Source: Streptomyces camelliae (lineage in GTDB: Bacteria > Actinomycetota > Actinomycetes > Streptomycetales > Streptomycetaceae). From it: DNA of 64,000 nucleotides. The stretch covers positions 3,472,001-3,536,000 of the forward strand of contig NZ_CP115300.1 of assembly GCF_027625935.1 (NCBI RefSeq), given 5' to 3'. Under the pieces are notes generated by a model that saw nothing but the letters and a program-made list of their open reading frames with translations, did not search any database and had not been told where the DNA came from. Each line of letters starts with the position of its first letter. The first letter of the stretch is position 1. Positions 45,784 to 53,760 of this stretch are shown here, in pieces. A program made the translations under genes and the position numbers.

Positions 45784-45873
45784 GGGGGGTGTCCGCCCGC
45801 AGCGGTTGGCGCGTCAACGCCGGAACCTGGACGGCCGACCGATTCCGCGCCGTTCCGAGGACGGACACCCCCC
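45784..45873. repeat. 90-bp element bounded by perfect 12-bp inverted repeats
   Basis: GGGGGGTGTCCG at 45784-45795 is repeated inverted at 45862-45873. Inside, GGCGCG (45808-45813) and CGCGCC (45846-45851) can extend the fold. It may be a structured RNA, a terminator-like hairpin or a miniature mobile remnant. Confidence 0.55.
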
Positions 45874-45966
45874 GGCGCGGCCCCGACCCCCCACCACACT
45901 GGGCGCTGCACCAGCCCCCACCCACCCGCACAGGCGCCGCAGGCACCCCGCCACACGAGCCGCAGA

Positions 45967-46024
45967 CACACGACGCCCCACCGCACACGACGCCCCACCG
46001 CACACGACGTCCCACCGCACACGC
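45967..46024. repeat. 17-bp tandem repeat, 3.4 copies
   Basis: CACACGACGCCCCACCG occurs at 45967-45983 and 45984-46000, then with one change at 46001-46017, then a partial copy. It ends 21 bp from the birA stop, i.e. just downstream of birA on the minus strand. Confidence 0.8.
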
Positions 46025-46045
46025 GCCGCAGGCAACCGGCATCCG

Positions 46046-46912
46046 TCACGCGGGCCGCAGATGCACGATGTCCCCCGCCCCCACCGGCTCCTGCACACCC
46101 TCCCCCGTGGCGATGACCAGCCGACCGTCCCCGTCGACCGCGACCGCCTCGCCCACGATCGACCGATCCCCCGGCAACTCCGCCCGCACGGTGCGGCCGA
46201 GCGTGGCGCAGCCCGCCGCGTAGGTCTCCTGCAGACCACTCACCGCAGGATCCCCCCCGGCCGCACGCCACCGCTCGTACCATTCCTCCAACCCCCGCAG
46301 CACGGCCCGCAGCAGCGGATCCCGATCCGTGCTCACGGCCCCGGCCAGCCCCAGCGACCCCGCCTGCGGCACCGGCAGCTCGTCCGCCCGCAGCGAGACA
46401 TTGATGCCGACGCCGATGACGACACTGTCCTCACCGGCCCGCTCGGCGAGAATGCCCCCCGCCTTGCGCTCCTCGCCCCCCACGGTCACCAGCAGATCGT
46501 TCGGCCACTTCAGCGCCGTATCGACACCCGCCGCCCGGGACAGCCCGGTCGCCACGGCGACACCGGTGAGCAGCGGCAGCCAGCCCCAGCGCGCCACCGG
46601 CACCTCGGCCGGCCGCAGCAGAACGGAGAAGAACAGACCCGAGCGCGGCGGCGCCGACCACCGCCGGTCCAGGCGCCCCTTGCCCGCCGTCTGCTCCTCC
46701 GCGACCAGCACCGCGCCCTCCGCCACCTCCCCGGCGGCGGCCCGTGCCACGAGGTCGCTGTTGGTCGAGCCGGTCCGCGGGACCACGTCGAGGTGGGACC
46801 ACAGGCTCCCCTCCCGCACCAGAGCACGCCGCAGTGCCGCGGCGTTGAGAGGGGGGCGTTCCAGGTCGGACCAGCGGCTGCCGTTGTCGTCTGCTGCATT
46901 GTGCGGCGTCAT
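46046..46912 (-). CDS. birA: biotin-[acetyl-CoA-carboxylase] ligase
   Basis: This 288-residue enzyme adenylates biotin and transfers it to the carrier lysine of biotin enzymes. It has RTGSTNSDL, the biotinyl-AMP loop TAGKGRLDRRW, the KWPNDLLV substrate site and a C-terminal SH3-like domain (VAVDGDGRLVIATGEG). There is no N-terminal helix-turn-helix, so it is a ligase without the repressor function of E. coli BirA. It is divergent from pccB and ~4 kb from the biotin-carrying AccA-type subunit. The ATG at 46912 has an AGGGTGG ribosome site. Confidence 0.94.
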   Translation of the reverse strand: MTPHNAADDNGSRWSDLERPPLNAAALRRALVREGSLWSHLDVVPRTGSTNSDLVARAAAGEVAEGAVLVAEEQTAGKGRLDRRWSAPPRSGLFFSVLLRPAEVPVARWGWLPLLTGVAVATGLSRAAGVDTALKWPNDLLVTVGGEERKAGGILAERAGEDSVVIGVGINVSLRADELPVPQAGSLGLAGAVSTDRDPLLRAVLRGLEEWYERWRAAGGDPAVSGLQETYAAGCATLGRTVRAELPGDRSIVGEAVAVDGDGRLVIATGEGVQEPVGAGDIVHLRPA

Positions 46913-47022
46913 GCAAGCCACCCTAGGTGTGGTAAACGACGCAGTGCTGACCGGTAGGGCCGCCACTACTCTACGGATGAGTAACCGTCCCCCCTTTTGA
47001 GCAGGCAGGGAGCCGCATCCCG

Positions 47023-48615
47023 ATGTCCGAGCCGGAAGAGATCGACATTCACACAACCGCGGGCAAACTCGCGGATCTGCAGCGCCGTATCCACGAGGCG
47101 ACGCACGCCGGCTCTGAGCGCGCCGTCGAAAAGCAGCACTCCAAGGGCAAACTGACGGCCCGTGAGCGCATCGGCCTCCTCCTCGACGAAGACTCCTTCG
47201 TCGAGTTGGACGAGTTCGCCCGCCACCGCTCCACCAACTTCGGGCTGGAGAAGAACCGCCCGTACGGTGACGGCGTGGTCACCGGCTACGGCACGGTCGA
47301 CGGCCGCCCGGTCGCCGTCTTCTCCCAGGATTTCACCGTCTTCGGCGGCGCGCTGGGCAAGGTCTACGGCCAGAAGATCGTCAAGGTCATGGACTTCGCG
47401 CTGAAGACCGGCTGCCCGGTCATCGGCATCAACGACTCCGGCGGCGCCCGCATCCAGGAAGGCGTGGCCTCCCTCGGCGCGTACGGCGAGATCTTCCGCC
47501 GCAACACCCACGCCTCCGGCGTGATCCCGCAGATCAGCCTGGTCGTCGGCCCCTGCGCGGGCGGCGCCGTCTACTCCCCGGCGATCACGGACTTCACGGT
47601 CATGGTCGACCAGACGTCCCACATGTTCATCACCGGTCCGGACGTCATCAAGACCGTCACCGGCGAGGACGTGGGCTTCGAGGAGCTGGGCGGCGCCCGC
47701 ACCCACAACACCGCCTCCGGCGTGGCCCACCACATGGCGGGTGACGAGAAGGACGCGATCGAGTACGTCAAGCAGCTCCTGTCGTACCTGCCGTCCAACA
47801 ACCTCTCCGAGCCCCCGGTCTTCCCGGAGGAGGCGGACCTCGCGGTCAGCGACGAGGACCGCGAGCTGGACACGGTCGTCCCCGACAGCGCGAACCAGCC
47901 GTACGACATGCACACGGTGATCGAACACATCGTGGACGACGGCGAGTTCTTCGAGACCCAGGCGCTCTTCGCCCCCAACATCCTCACCGGCTTCGGCCGG
48001 GTCGAGGGCCACCCGGTGGGCGTGGTCGCCAACCAGCCGATGCAGTTCGCGGGCTGCCTGGACATCGCCGCATCGGAGAAGGCCGCCCGCTTCGTCCGCA
48101 CCTGCGACGCCTTCAACATCCCGGTGCTGACCTTCGTGGACGTCCCCGGCTTCCTCCCGGGCGTCGGCCAGGAGCACGAGGGCATCATCCGCCGCGGCGC
48201 GAAGCTGATCTACGCCTACGCGGAGGCCACCGTCCCCCTCATCACGGTGATCACCCGCAAGGCCTTCGGCGGCGCCTACGACGTCATGGGCTCCAAGCAC
48301 CTCGGCGCCGACCTCAACCTGGCCTGGCCCACCGCCCAGATCGCGGTCATGGGCGCCCAGGGCGCGGTCAACATCCTGCACCGCCGCACGATCGCCGAGG
48401 CCGAGGACTCGGGAGAGGGTGACGCGACCCGGGCCCGGCTGATCCAGGAGTACGAGGACACCCTCCTCAACCCCTACATCGCGGCCGAGCGGGGCTACAT
48501 CGACGCGGTGATCATGCCGTCCGACACCCGCGCCCACATCGTCCGCGGCCTGCGTCAGCTGCGCACGAAGCGGGAATCCCTGCCTCCGAAGAAGCACGGC
48601 AACATCCCCCTGTAA
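47023..48615 (+). CDS. pccB: propionyl-CoA carboxylase carboxyltransferase (beta) subunit
   Basis: This 530-residue protein has two crotonase-fold halves. The N-terminal half binds the acyl-CoA ([13 protein letters not shown]) and the C-terminal half binds carboxybiotin ([20 protein letters not shown]). It transfers CO2 to propionyl-CoA, giving methylmalonyl-CoA for polyketides and odd-chain metabolism. Asp420 in GGAYDVMG aligns with Asp422 of S. coelicolor PccB, reported to favour propionyl- over acetyl-CoA. It is followed 10 bp later by the epsilon subunit gene. AGGGAG ribosome site. Confidence 0.96.
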   Translation: MSEPEEIDIHTTAGKLADLQRRIHEATHAGSERAVEKQHSKGKLTARERIGLLLDEDSFVELDEFARHRSTNFGLEKNRPYGDGVVTGYGTVDGRPVAVFSQDFTVFGGALGKVYGQKIVKVMDFALKTGCPVIGINDSGGARIQEGVASLGAYGEIFRRNTHASGVIPQISLVVGPCAGGAVYSPAITDFTVMVDQTSHMFITGPDVIKTVTGEDVGFEELGGARTHNTASGVAHHMAGDEKDAIEYVKQLLSYLPSNNLSEPPVFPEEADLAVSDEDRELDTVVPDSANQPYDMHTVIEHIVDDGEFFETQALFAPNILTGFGRVEGHPVGVVANQPMQFAGCLDIAASEKAARFVRTCDAFNIPVLTFVDVPGFLPGVGQEHEGIIRRGAKLIYAYAEATVPLITVITRKAFGGAYDVMGSKHLGADLNLAWPTAQIAVMGAQGAVNILHRRTIAEAEDSGEGDATRARLIQEYEDTLLNPYIAAERGYIDAVIMPSDTRAHIVRGLRQLRTKRESLPPKKHGNIPL

Positions 48616-48625
48616 AGGAGCCGCT

Positions 48626-48835
48626 GTGACGATCAGAGTCGTACGGGGCAACCCGACCCCGGAGGAGCTGGCCGCCGCCCTGGCGGTGGTCCGCGCCCGC
48701 GCCGCGGCGGCAGCGGCCCAGCCGTCCGGCGCGCAGGGCCCCAGGGACGCGTGGTCCGACCCGAACAGAATCACGTCCGCCCGGCTCCCCAAGCCGGGCC
48801 CGGCGTCCTGGACGCGCACTTTTTGGCCGAGCTGA
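48626..48835 (+). CDS. pccE: acyl-CoA carboxylase epsilon subunit
   Basis: This 69-residue protein starts at GTG with AGGAG upstream, 10 bp after pccB. It begins IRVVRGNPTPEELAAALAVV and ends with a Trp-rich tail (ARLPKPGPASWTRTFWPS), both typical of actinobacterial epsilon subunits. These small proteins tighten the alpha-beta complex and raise its activity. The gene is often missed because of its size. Confidence 0.93.
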   Translation: MTIRVVRGNPTPEELAAALAVVRARAAAAAAQPSGAQGPRDAWSDPNRITSARLPKPGPASWTRTFWPS

Positions 48836-48844
48836 GGCCGAACT

Positions 48845-48870
48845 CCCCAGGGGCGCGGGGAACCGCGCAC
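48845..48870. repeat. dispersed Streptomyces GGGGCGCGGGG intergenic motif
   Basis: CCAGGGGCGCGGGGAACCGC (48848-48867) is a form of a GC motif I recall as common between Streptomyces genes. Related sequences occur here at 52510-52520 and 62675-62684. It lies in the 111-bp pccE to small-ORF gap. Confidence 0.5.
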
Positions 48871-48946
48871 AGCAGTGCAACACCGGGCACCAATTTGAGT
48901 AGCAATACTCAGGCACCCTCACCCGGCCCAGCCCCACGCTGGTGGC

Positions 48947-49075
48947 ATGCTGTGGTCAGACCCGAAAGACGAGCCGCCGGAGGACCTGCGCGAAGCGCAG
49001 GACATGCTTCGGCGGCTCGGCCTTTTCATGGCCGTGGCGATGATCCTGGCGATGCTCGTCATCGGCCTGAGATGA
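48947..49075 (+). CDS. 42-residue single-span membrane protein between pccE and maf
   Basis: ATG at 48947 to TGA at 49073-49075 encodes 42 residues: a charged start (MLWSDPKDEPPEDLREAQDM), then one membrane helix (FMAVAMILAMLVIGL) and a final Arg. The gene sits 18 bp before maf on the same strand in a tight carboxylase/maf block. Hydrophobic segment and third-position G/C preference support real coding. I believe a similar small ORF occupies this place in other Streptomyces. Function unknown. Confidence 0.68.
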   Translation: MLWSDPKDEPPEDLREAQDMLRRLGLFMAVAMILAMLVIGLR

Positions 49076-49093
49076 GCCGACTAACCTGACCCC

Positions 49094-49714
49094 ATGACCG
49101 CAACGCGCCGCAGGCGACTCATCCTCGCCTCGAAGTCCCCCGCCCGCCTGGGCCTCCTGAGGCAGGCCGGTCTCGCCCCGGAGGTGATCGTCAGCGGGGT
49201 CGACGAGGACGCCGTCACCGCCCCCACCCCCGCGGAGCTGGCCCTTGCCCTGGCCGAGGCGAAGGCCTCGGTCGTGGCGGCGAAGCCGGAGGTGCACGGC
49301 GCCCTGGTGATCGGCTGCGACTCGGTGCTGGAGCTGGACGGCCAGGCCCTCGGCAAGCCGGCCGACGCCGAGGAGGCGACGGCCCGCTGGAAGTCGATGC
49401 GCGGCCGGGCCGGCACCCTCCAGACGGGTCACTGCATCTGGGACACCGCGACCAATCGATACGTGGCCGGGGTCGCCTCCACCGTCGTCCACTTCGGTGA
49501 GCCGAGCGACGAGGAGATCGCCGCGTACGTCGCCTCCGGCGAGCCTCTCTACGTCGCCGGGGCCTTCACCCTCGACGGCCGTTCGGCGCCGTTCATCGAG
49601 GGCATCGACGGCGACCACGGCAACGTCATCGGCATCAGCCTGCCCCTGGTGCGCAAACTGCTGGCCGAACTGGGCGTCGGCATCACAGAGTTGTGGACAC
49701 CGCCGGCCGAGTGA
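49094..49714 (+). CDS. maf: Maf-family nucleoside triphosphate pyrophosphatase
   Basis: This 206-residue protein has the N-terminal [16 protein letters not shown] substrate loop, the basic acid pair [10 protein letters not shown] and the later [19 protein letters not shown]. Maf proteins hydrolyse non-canonical or methylated NTPs, and some influence septation. In Streptomyces maf is embedded between the carboxylase genes, as here, and may share their transcription. Its last 32 bp overlap the convergent membrane-protein gene. Confidence 0.93.
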   Translation: MTATRRRRLILASKSPARLGLLRQAGLAPEVIVSGVDEDAVTAPTPAELALALAEAKASVVAAKPEVHGALVIGCDSVLELDGQALGKPADAEEATARWKSMRGRAGTLQTGHCIWDTATNRYVAGVASTVVHFGEPSDEEIAAYVASGEPLYVAGAFTLDGRSAPFIEGIDGDHGNVIGISLPLVRKLLAELGVGITELWTPPAE

Positions 49715-50297
49715 CGACCTGGGCGGGTACGGAGTCCTGAGGGTCCTCGTCCCCGTCCTGCGGCTCGTCCGTACGGGGGGCCGGTACGACGGCCGCCGTA
49801 CCCGGGGCGGTGCCCGATCCGGTTTCGGCGACGGCCTCGGGACCCCCGCCCTCCCCCGCCCCACCGCCGGAGGCGCTCTGCTGCGGGCCGGCGTCACGGT
49901 CGTACGTCATCAGGAGCAGCACGACGAGGCCGAGCACGGCCACCATGAACAGGAACGCCGTCCAGCCGACCAGACCCCAGGCGAAGGCGCCCAGCAGGCC
50001 GTGTACGACCGCCACGCTGATCAGCAGGACACGGCCGAAGCCCGCGGGTGCGCGGTCGCGTATCGCGACCAGGACGGCCACCAGGGCGCACAGGACGAAG
50101 TAGAGACCGAAGACGATGCCGCCGATCTTCGAGGACGTCGCCATCGCGGACGGGTCGAGGCCCGCCAGAGACATGTCCTGCCGCTCGACGACCACTCCGA
50201 GGAACCAGTTCAGCGCCGCGACGAAGACCCCCTCCGCGAGGAGGACGACCGCCACGACCCACGCCACAGGCCTGCGCACCACCGTGGATCCACCCAC
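49683..50297 (-). CDS. four-span integral membrane protein with acidic C-tail
   Basis: This 204-residue protein has four hydrophobic helices (~8-150: [22 protein letters not shown], then three more) followed by a disordered Gly/Pro/Asp-rich tail of ~55 residues ([14 protein letters not shown]). GTG start at 50297; a second GTG a few codons later has a slightly better ribosome site. The 3' end overlaps maf by 32 bp tail-to-tail. The family is not recognised and no motif suggests transport. Confidence 0.83.
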   Translation of the reverse strand: MGGSTVVRRPVAWVVAVVLLAEGVFVAALNWFLGVVVERQDMSLAGLDPSAMATSSKIGGIVFGLYFVLCALVAVLVAIRDRAPAGFGRVLLISVAVVHGLLGAFAWGLVGWTAFLFMVAVLGLVVLLLMTYDRDAGPQQSASGGGAGEGGGPEAVAETGSGTAPGTAAVVPAPRTDEPQDGDEDPQDSVPAQVVTRPAVSTTL

Positions 50298-50648
50298 TTC
50301 CCAGCCAGTGTTCTCGTTACCCCAGGTACGTTCGAGCCAGCCCGAACGCTACTAACGGGTAAACCCGGGGACAAGGGTTCGCGTGGCAGCAAAGAATCAT
50401 TGGGCCATTCGTAGGGACTCGACAAAGAATCCGAGTGGGCCGCAGCACGCTCTCACAGAGACCTTGACCACACGAGAGGGCTAGGGTTTCCGGGAGGAGC
50501 CCTGCGTGCTGAGGTGCGACAAGGGCTTTCGCGGGTCGAGCGGGCCTCGAATCACGCTCCGTGTGGGCAAGCTCACCATTGGGGACGGGTCGAAGTGCCG
50601 TGTCGGCAGTCCCTAAACTCGGCTTGTTTCAAGGAGGGAGCCTCAATC
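50298..50648. promoter_or_regulatory. 351-bp divergent control region upstream of the biotin-carrying subunit gene
   Basis: It must carry the promoters of the membrane-protein gene (minus) and of accA2 (plus). CGGGT-AA-ACCCG at 50356-50367 is a short palindrome near the minus-strand gene. TAAACT at 50614-50619 is a possible -10 for accA2, 35 bp before its GTG, with no matching -35 box. No riboswitch-like fold was recognised. Confidence 0.4.
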
Positions 50649-52421
50649 GTGCGCAAGGTGCTCATCGCCAACCGTGGCGAAATCGCTGTCCGCGTGGCCC
50701 GGGCCTGCCGGGACGCCGGGATCGCGAGCGTGGCCGTATACGCCGACCCGGACCGGGACGCGCTGCACGTCCGCGCGGCCGACGAGGCGTTCGCCCTGGG
50801 CGGTGACACACCGGCGACCAGCTACCTGGACATCGAGAAGGTCCTGAACGCTGCGCGTGAGTCCGGTGCGGACGCGATCCACCCCGGCTACGGCTTCCTG
50901 TCGGAGAATGCCGACTTCGCGCAGGCGGTGCTGGACGCGGGTCTGGTCTGGATCGGTCCGCCGCCGCAGGCGATCCGTGACCTGGGTGACAAGGTCGCCG
51001 CCCGGCACATCGCCCAGCGTGCCGGCGCCCCGCTGGTGGCCGGTACCCCGGACCCCGTCTCGGGTGCCGAGGAGGTCGTGGCGTTCGCCGAGCAGCACGG
51101 CCTGCCGATCGCGATCAAGGCGGCCTTCGGTGGTGGCGGGCGGGGCCTGAAGGTCGCCCGCACCCTGGAGGAGGTCCCGGAGCTGTACGAGTCGGCGGTC
51201 CGCGAGGCCGTGGCGGCCTTCGGCCGGGGCGAGTGCTTCGTGGAGCGCTACCTGGACCGTCCCCGGCACGTGGAGACCCAGTGCCTGGCGGACAAGCACG
51301 GCAACGTGGTCGTCGTATCGACGCGTGACTGCTCGCTGCAGCGCCGCCACCAGAAGCTGGTCGAGGAGGCCCCGGCGCCGTTCCTGTCCGAGGAGCAGGT
51401 CGCCGAGCTGTACCGCGCCTCGAAGGCCATCCTGCGGGAGGCCGGCTACGAGGGTGCGGGCACCTGTGAGTTCCTGGTCGGGCAGGACGGCACGATCTCC
51501 TTCCTGGAGGTCAACACCCGCCTGCAGGTGGAGCACCCGGTGACCGAGGAGGTCGCGGGCATCGACCTGGTCCGCGAGATGTTCCGCATCGCCGACGGCG
51601 AGGAACTGGGCTACGACGACCCGCCCTTGCGCGGCCACTCCTTCGAGTTCCGCATCAACGGCGAGGACCCGGGCCGCAACTTCCTCCCCGCCCCCGGCAC
51701 GGTGACGAGGTTCGACGCCCCCTCGGGCCCCGGTGTCCGCCTGGACGCGGGCGTGGAGTCCGGCAGCGTGATCGGCCCGGCGTGGGACTCCCTGCTGGCC
51801 AAGCTGATCGTGACCGGCCGTACCCGCGAGGAGGCCCTTCAGCGGGCCGCCCGCGCCCTGGACGAGTTCCAGGTCGAGGGCATGGCCACCGCCATCCCCT
51901 TCCACCGCGCGGTCGTCAAGGACCCGGCGTTCGCCCCCGAACTCACCGGCTCGGACGGCCCCTTCACGGTCCACACCCGCTGGATCGAGACCGAGTTCGT
52001 CAACGAGATCAAGCCCTTCGCCGCCCCCGCCGACACCGAGGCGGAGGAGGAGACCGGCCGTGAGACGGTCGTCGTCGAGGTGGGCGGCAAGCGCCTGGAG
52101 GTCTCCCTCCCCTCGTCCCTCGGCATGTCCCTGGCCCGCACCGGCCTCGCGGCGGGCGCCAAGCCCAAGCGCCGCGCGGCCAAGAAGTCCGGCCCGGTGG
52201 CCTCCGGCGACACCCTCGCCTCCCCGATGCAGGGCACGATCGTCAAGATCGCGGTCGAGGAGGGCCAGGAGGTCAACGAGGGCGACCTGATCGTCGTCCT
52301 GGAGGCCATGAAGATGGAACAGCCCCTGAACGCCCACAAGGCGGGCACCATCAAGGGCCTGACCGCCGAGGTCGGCGCCTCCATCACGTCGGGCGCGGCG
52401 ATCTGCGAGATCAAGGACTGA
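50649..52421 (+). CDS. accA2: biotin carboxylase/biotin carrier (alpha) subunit of acyl-CoA carboxylase
   Basis: This 590-residue protein starts at GTG with AAGGAGGGAG upstream. Residues ~1-450 are the ATP-grasp biotin carboxylase ([16 protein letters not shown], the glycine loop [23 protein letters not shown]). An Ala/Lys linker (~505-525) leads to the biotinyl domain with the modified lysine in EAMKMEQ (~554). It carboxylates its own biotin, which PccB uses; in S. coelicolor the same alpha subunit also serves acetyl-CoA carboxylase. The gene is separated from pccB by maf and the divergent membrane gene. A terminator follows. Confidence 0.96.
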   Translation: MRKVLIANRGEIAVRVARACRDAGIASVAVYADPDRDALHVRAADEAFALGGDTPATSYLDIEKVLNAARESGADAIHPGYGFLSENADFAQAVLDAGLVWIGPPPQAIRDLGDKVAARHIAQRAGAPLVAGTPDPVSGAEEVVAFAEQHGLPIAIKAAFGGGGRGLKVARTLEEVPELYESAVREAVAAFGRGECFVERYLDRPRHVETQCLADKHGNVVVVSTRDCSLQRRHQKLVEEAPAPFLSEEQVAELYRASKAILREAGYEGAGTCEFLVGQDGTISFLEVNTRLQVEHPVTEEVAGIDLVREMFRIADGEELGYDDPPLRGHSFEFRINGEDPGRNFLPAPGTVTRFDAPSGPGVRLDAGVESGSVIGPAWDSLLAKLIVTGRTREEALQRAARALDEFQVEGMATAIPFHRAVVKDPAFAPELTGSDGPFTVHTRWIETEFVNEIKPFAAPADTEAEEETGRETVVVEVGGKRLEVSLPSSLGMSLARTGLAAGAKPKRRAAKKSGPVASGDTLASPMQGTIVKIAVEEGQEVNEGDLIVVLEAMKMEQPLNAHKAGTIKGLTAEVGASITSGAAICEIKD

Positions 52422-52440
52422 CGGCAAGAGTCTGAGCGAC

Positions 52441-52473
52441 GCCCGGTGGACCGACTGCTTCGGTCTGCCGGGC
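52441..52473 (+). terminator. hairpin terminator after accA2
   Basis: GCCCGGTGGACCG (52441-52453) pairs with CGGTCTGCCGGGC (52461-52473), with two G-U type pairs in the middle, around a 7-nt loop. It is followed by ATCAGCTTTTC, giving a short T-run. Confidence 0.78.
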
Positions 52474-52509
52474 ATCAGCTTTTCAAGCTCGTCCGGGGCA
52501 GCGAACTCA

Positions 52510-52570
52510 GGGGCGCGGGGCTGGGTCTGCTATGCGGCTACGCCGCGTGGGTGCGACCAGCCACATAGCA
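52510..52570. repeat. copy of a dispersed Streptomyces palindromic intergenic element
   Basis: GGGGCGCGGGG (52510-52520) leads into nested pairs: GGCTGGGTC/GACCAGCC (52519-52527 with 52555-52562) and GCGGC-TAC-GCCGC (52534-52546). An alternative pairing is TGCTATG/CATAGCA. I recall this GGGGCTG...GACCAGCC layout as recurrent in Streptomyces spacers. Confidence 0.55.
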
Positions 52571-52622
52571 CCCGCACCCGCACCCGCACCCGCACCCGCA
52601 CCCGCACCCGCACCCGCACCCG
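52569..52622. repeat. hexanucleotide microsatellite, nine perfect CACCCG units
   Basis: Fifty-four bases of uninterrupted CACCCG directly follow the palindromic element. Its length makes replication slippage likely and copy number probably varies between strains. It lies downstream of both accA2 and the DeoR-type gene. Confidence 0.9.
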
Positions 52623-52658
52623 CCCAACGACCCCAAGCCCTATGGCGAATAGGCACTC

Positions 52659-53594
52659 TCAACGCCGCCGCAGATCAGCGACGCGCCCCCGCTCCGTCCC
52701 CGCCGGCTGCTCCCCCAGCACCCCGCGCAACCCGCCTCCAGGAACCCCGCGCCTAGGCCCCGGCAGGGACGCGCGCCGCGCCGGGGCCTGCTCACCCCCC
52801 GGAGGGGCCCCGTTCGCCCCGGCCACAGCGATCTGCACCCCTTGGTCGGCAAGGGCCTGCAACTCCGTGCCGGCGCGGTCGTCATGGGCCGGAGGCTCGT
52901 CGGTGACCAGCCGGGTGATGAGATCCGTCGGCACGGTCTGGAACATCGTGTCCGTGCCGAGCTTGGAGTGGTCGGCGAGGACCACGACCTCCGCGGCGGC
53001 CTGCACGAGCGCCCGGTCGACGGACGCCGAGAGCATGTTGGACGTGGAGAGCCCCCGCTCGGCGGTGAGCCCGCTCCCGGACAGGAAGGCCTTGGACACG
53101 CGCAGCCCCTGCAGGGACTGCTCCGCGCCGGAGCCGACGAGGGCGTAGTTGGAGCCGCGCAGGGTGCCGCCGGTCATCACGACCTCGACCCGGTTGGCAT
53201 GGGCCAACGCCTGTGCGACCAGCAGGGAGTTGGTGACGACCGTCAGGCCGGGCACCCGCGCGAGCCGACGGGCCAGCTCCTGCGTGGTGGTACCCGCCCC
53301 GACGACGATGGCCTCGCCCTCTTCGACGAATCCCGCCGCGAGGTCGGCGATGGCCGTCTTCTCGGCAGTCGCGAGATGGGACTTCTGCGGGAAGCCGGAC
53401 TCTCGCGTGAACCCGCCCGGCAGTACCGCACCGCCATGCCGGCGGTCGAGGAGTCCTTCGGCCTCCAGTGCCCGCACGTCCCGCCGTACGGTCACTTCGG
53501 AGGTCTGGACGACGCGGGCGAGCTCACGGAGCGACACGGCACCGTTCGCTCGCACCATTTCGAGGATCAATTGGCGACGTTCAGCAGCGAACAC
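52659..53594 (-). CDS. DeoR-family transcriptional regulator
   Basis: This 311-residue protein starts at GTG. Residues ~1-60 are the DeoR helix-turn-helix (RRQLILEMVRANGAVSLREL, VQTSEVTVRRDVRALEAEG). Residues ~75-235 are the sugar-phosphate sensor with VGAGTTTQELARRL and the SADHSK-equivalent LADHSKLGTDT. The last ~60 residues are Gly/Pro/Arg-rich and unlike the family. It lies beside the nucleoside-catabolism block and is a candidate regulator of it, responding to a sugar phosphate. No autoregulatory site was assigned. Confidence 0.9.
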   Translation of the reverse strand: MFAAERRQLILEMVRANGAVSLRELARVVQTSEVTVRRDVRALEAEGLLDRRHGGAVLPGGFTRESGFPQKSHLATAEKTAIADLAAGFVEEGEAIVVGAGTTTQELARRLARVPGLTVVTNSLLVAQALAHANRVEVVMTGGTLRGSNYALVGSGAEQSLQGLRVSKAFLSGSGLTAERGLSTSNMLSASVDRALVQAAAEVVVLADHSKLGTDTMFQTVPTDLITRLVTDEPPAHDDRAGTELQALADQGVQIAVAGANGAPPGGEQAPARRASLPGPRRGVPGGGLRGVLGEQPAGTERGRVADLRRR

Positions 53595-53760
53595 GAAACT
53601 GACAGTAACCCCAGCGACCGTCTGCTTTCAGCAGTTTGCGCCGAATAACAGAAGTTGTTCGCATGGCGGGGCGGGAAGTGGTATAGGACCTATCCGCCCC
53701 GACTATGCCGTACGCACAGGCGACAACTCCCCGTGACCAGCGGGAAGTCGGAACCGGCCG

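Larger units (their letters stand above)
45398..46045. other. 648-bp repeat-rich spacer between cya and birA
   Basis: This is the longest gene-free stretch. It holds three ~30-bp imperfect repeats (45624-45750), a 90-bp element bounded by 12-bp inverted repeats (45784-45873) and 3.4 copies of a 17-bp tandem repeat (45967-46024), all listed separately. The cya promoter must lie near its left end. Both strands have long open frames of biased composition; none looks like a protein. Confidence 0.6.

Noticed and set aside
45967..46024. Possible CRISPR array
   Set aside because: 17-bp units are head-to-tail without spacers, and no cas genes are present.
44886..46283. 465-codon minus-strand frame through the cya-birA spacer
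   Set aside because: Arg/Gly/Val-rich text driven by DNA repeats. It overlaps both neighbouring genes in other frames.
50464..50487. TTGACC ... TAGGGT as a promoter before accA2
   Set aside because: Only 12 bp separate the two boxes, too short for a standard sigma-70 promoter.
52532..52756. Plus-strand frame encoding a Pro-Ala repeat
   Set aside because: Product of the CACCCG microsatellite; no ribosome site or homologous domain, and it overlaps the regulator gene.
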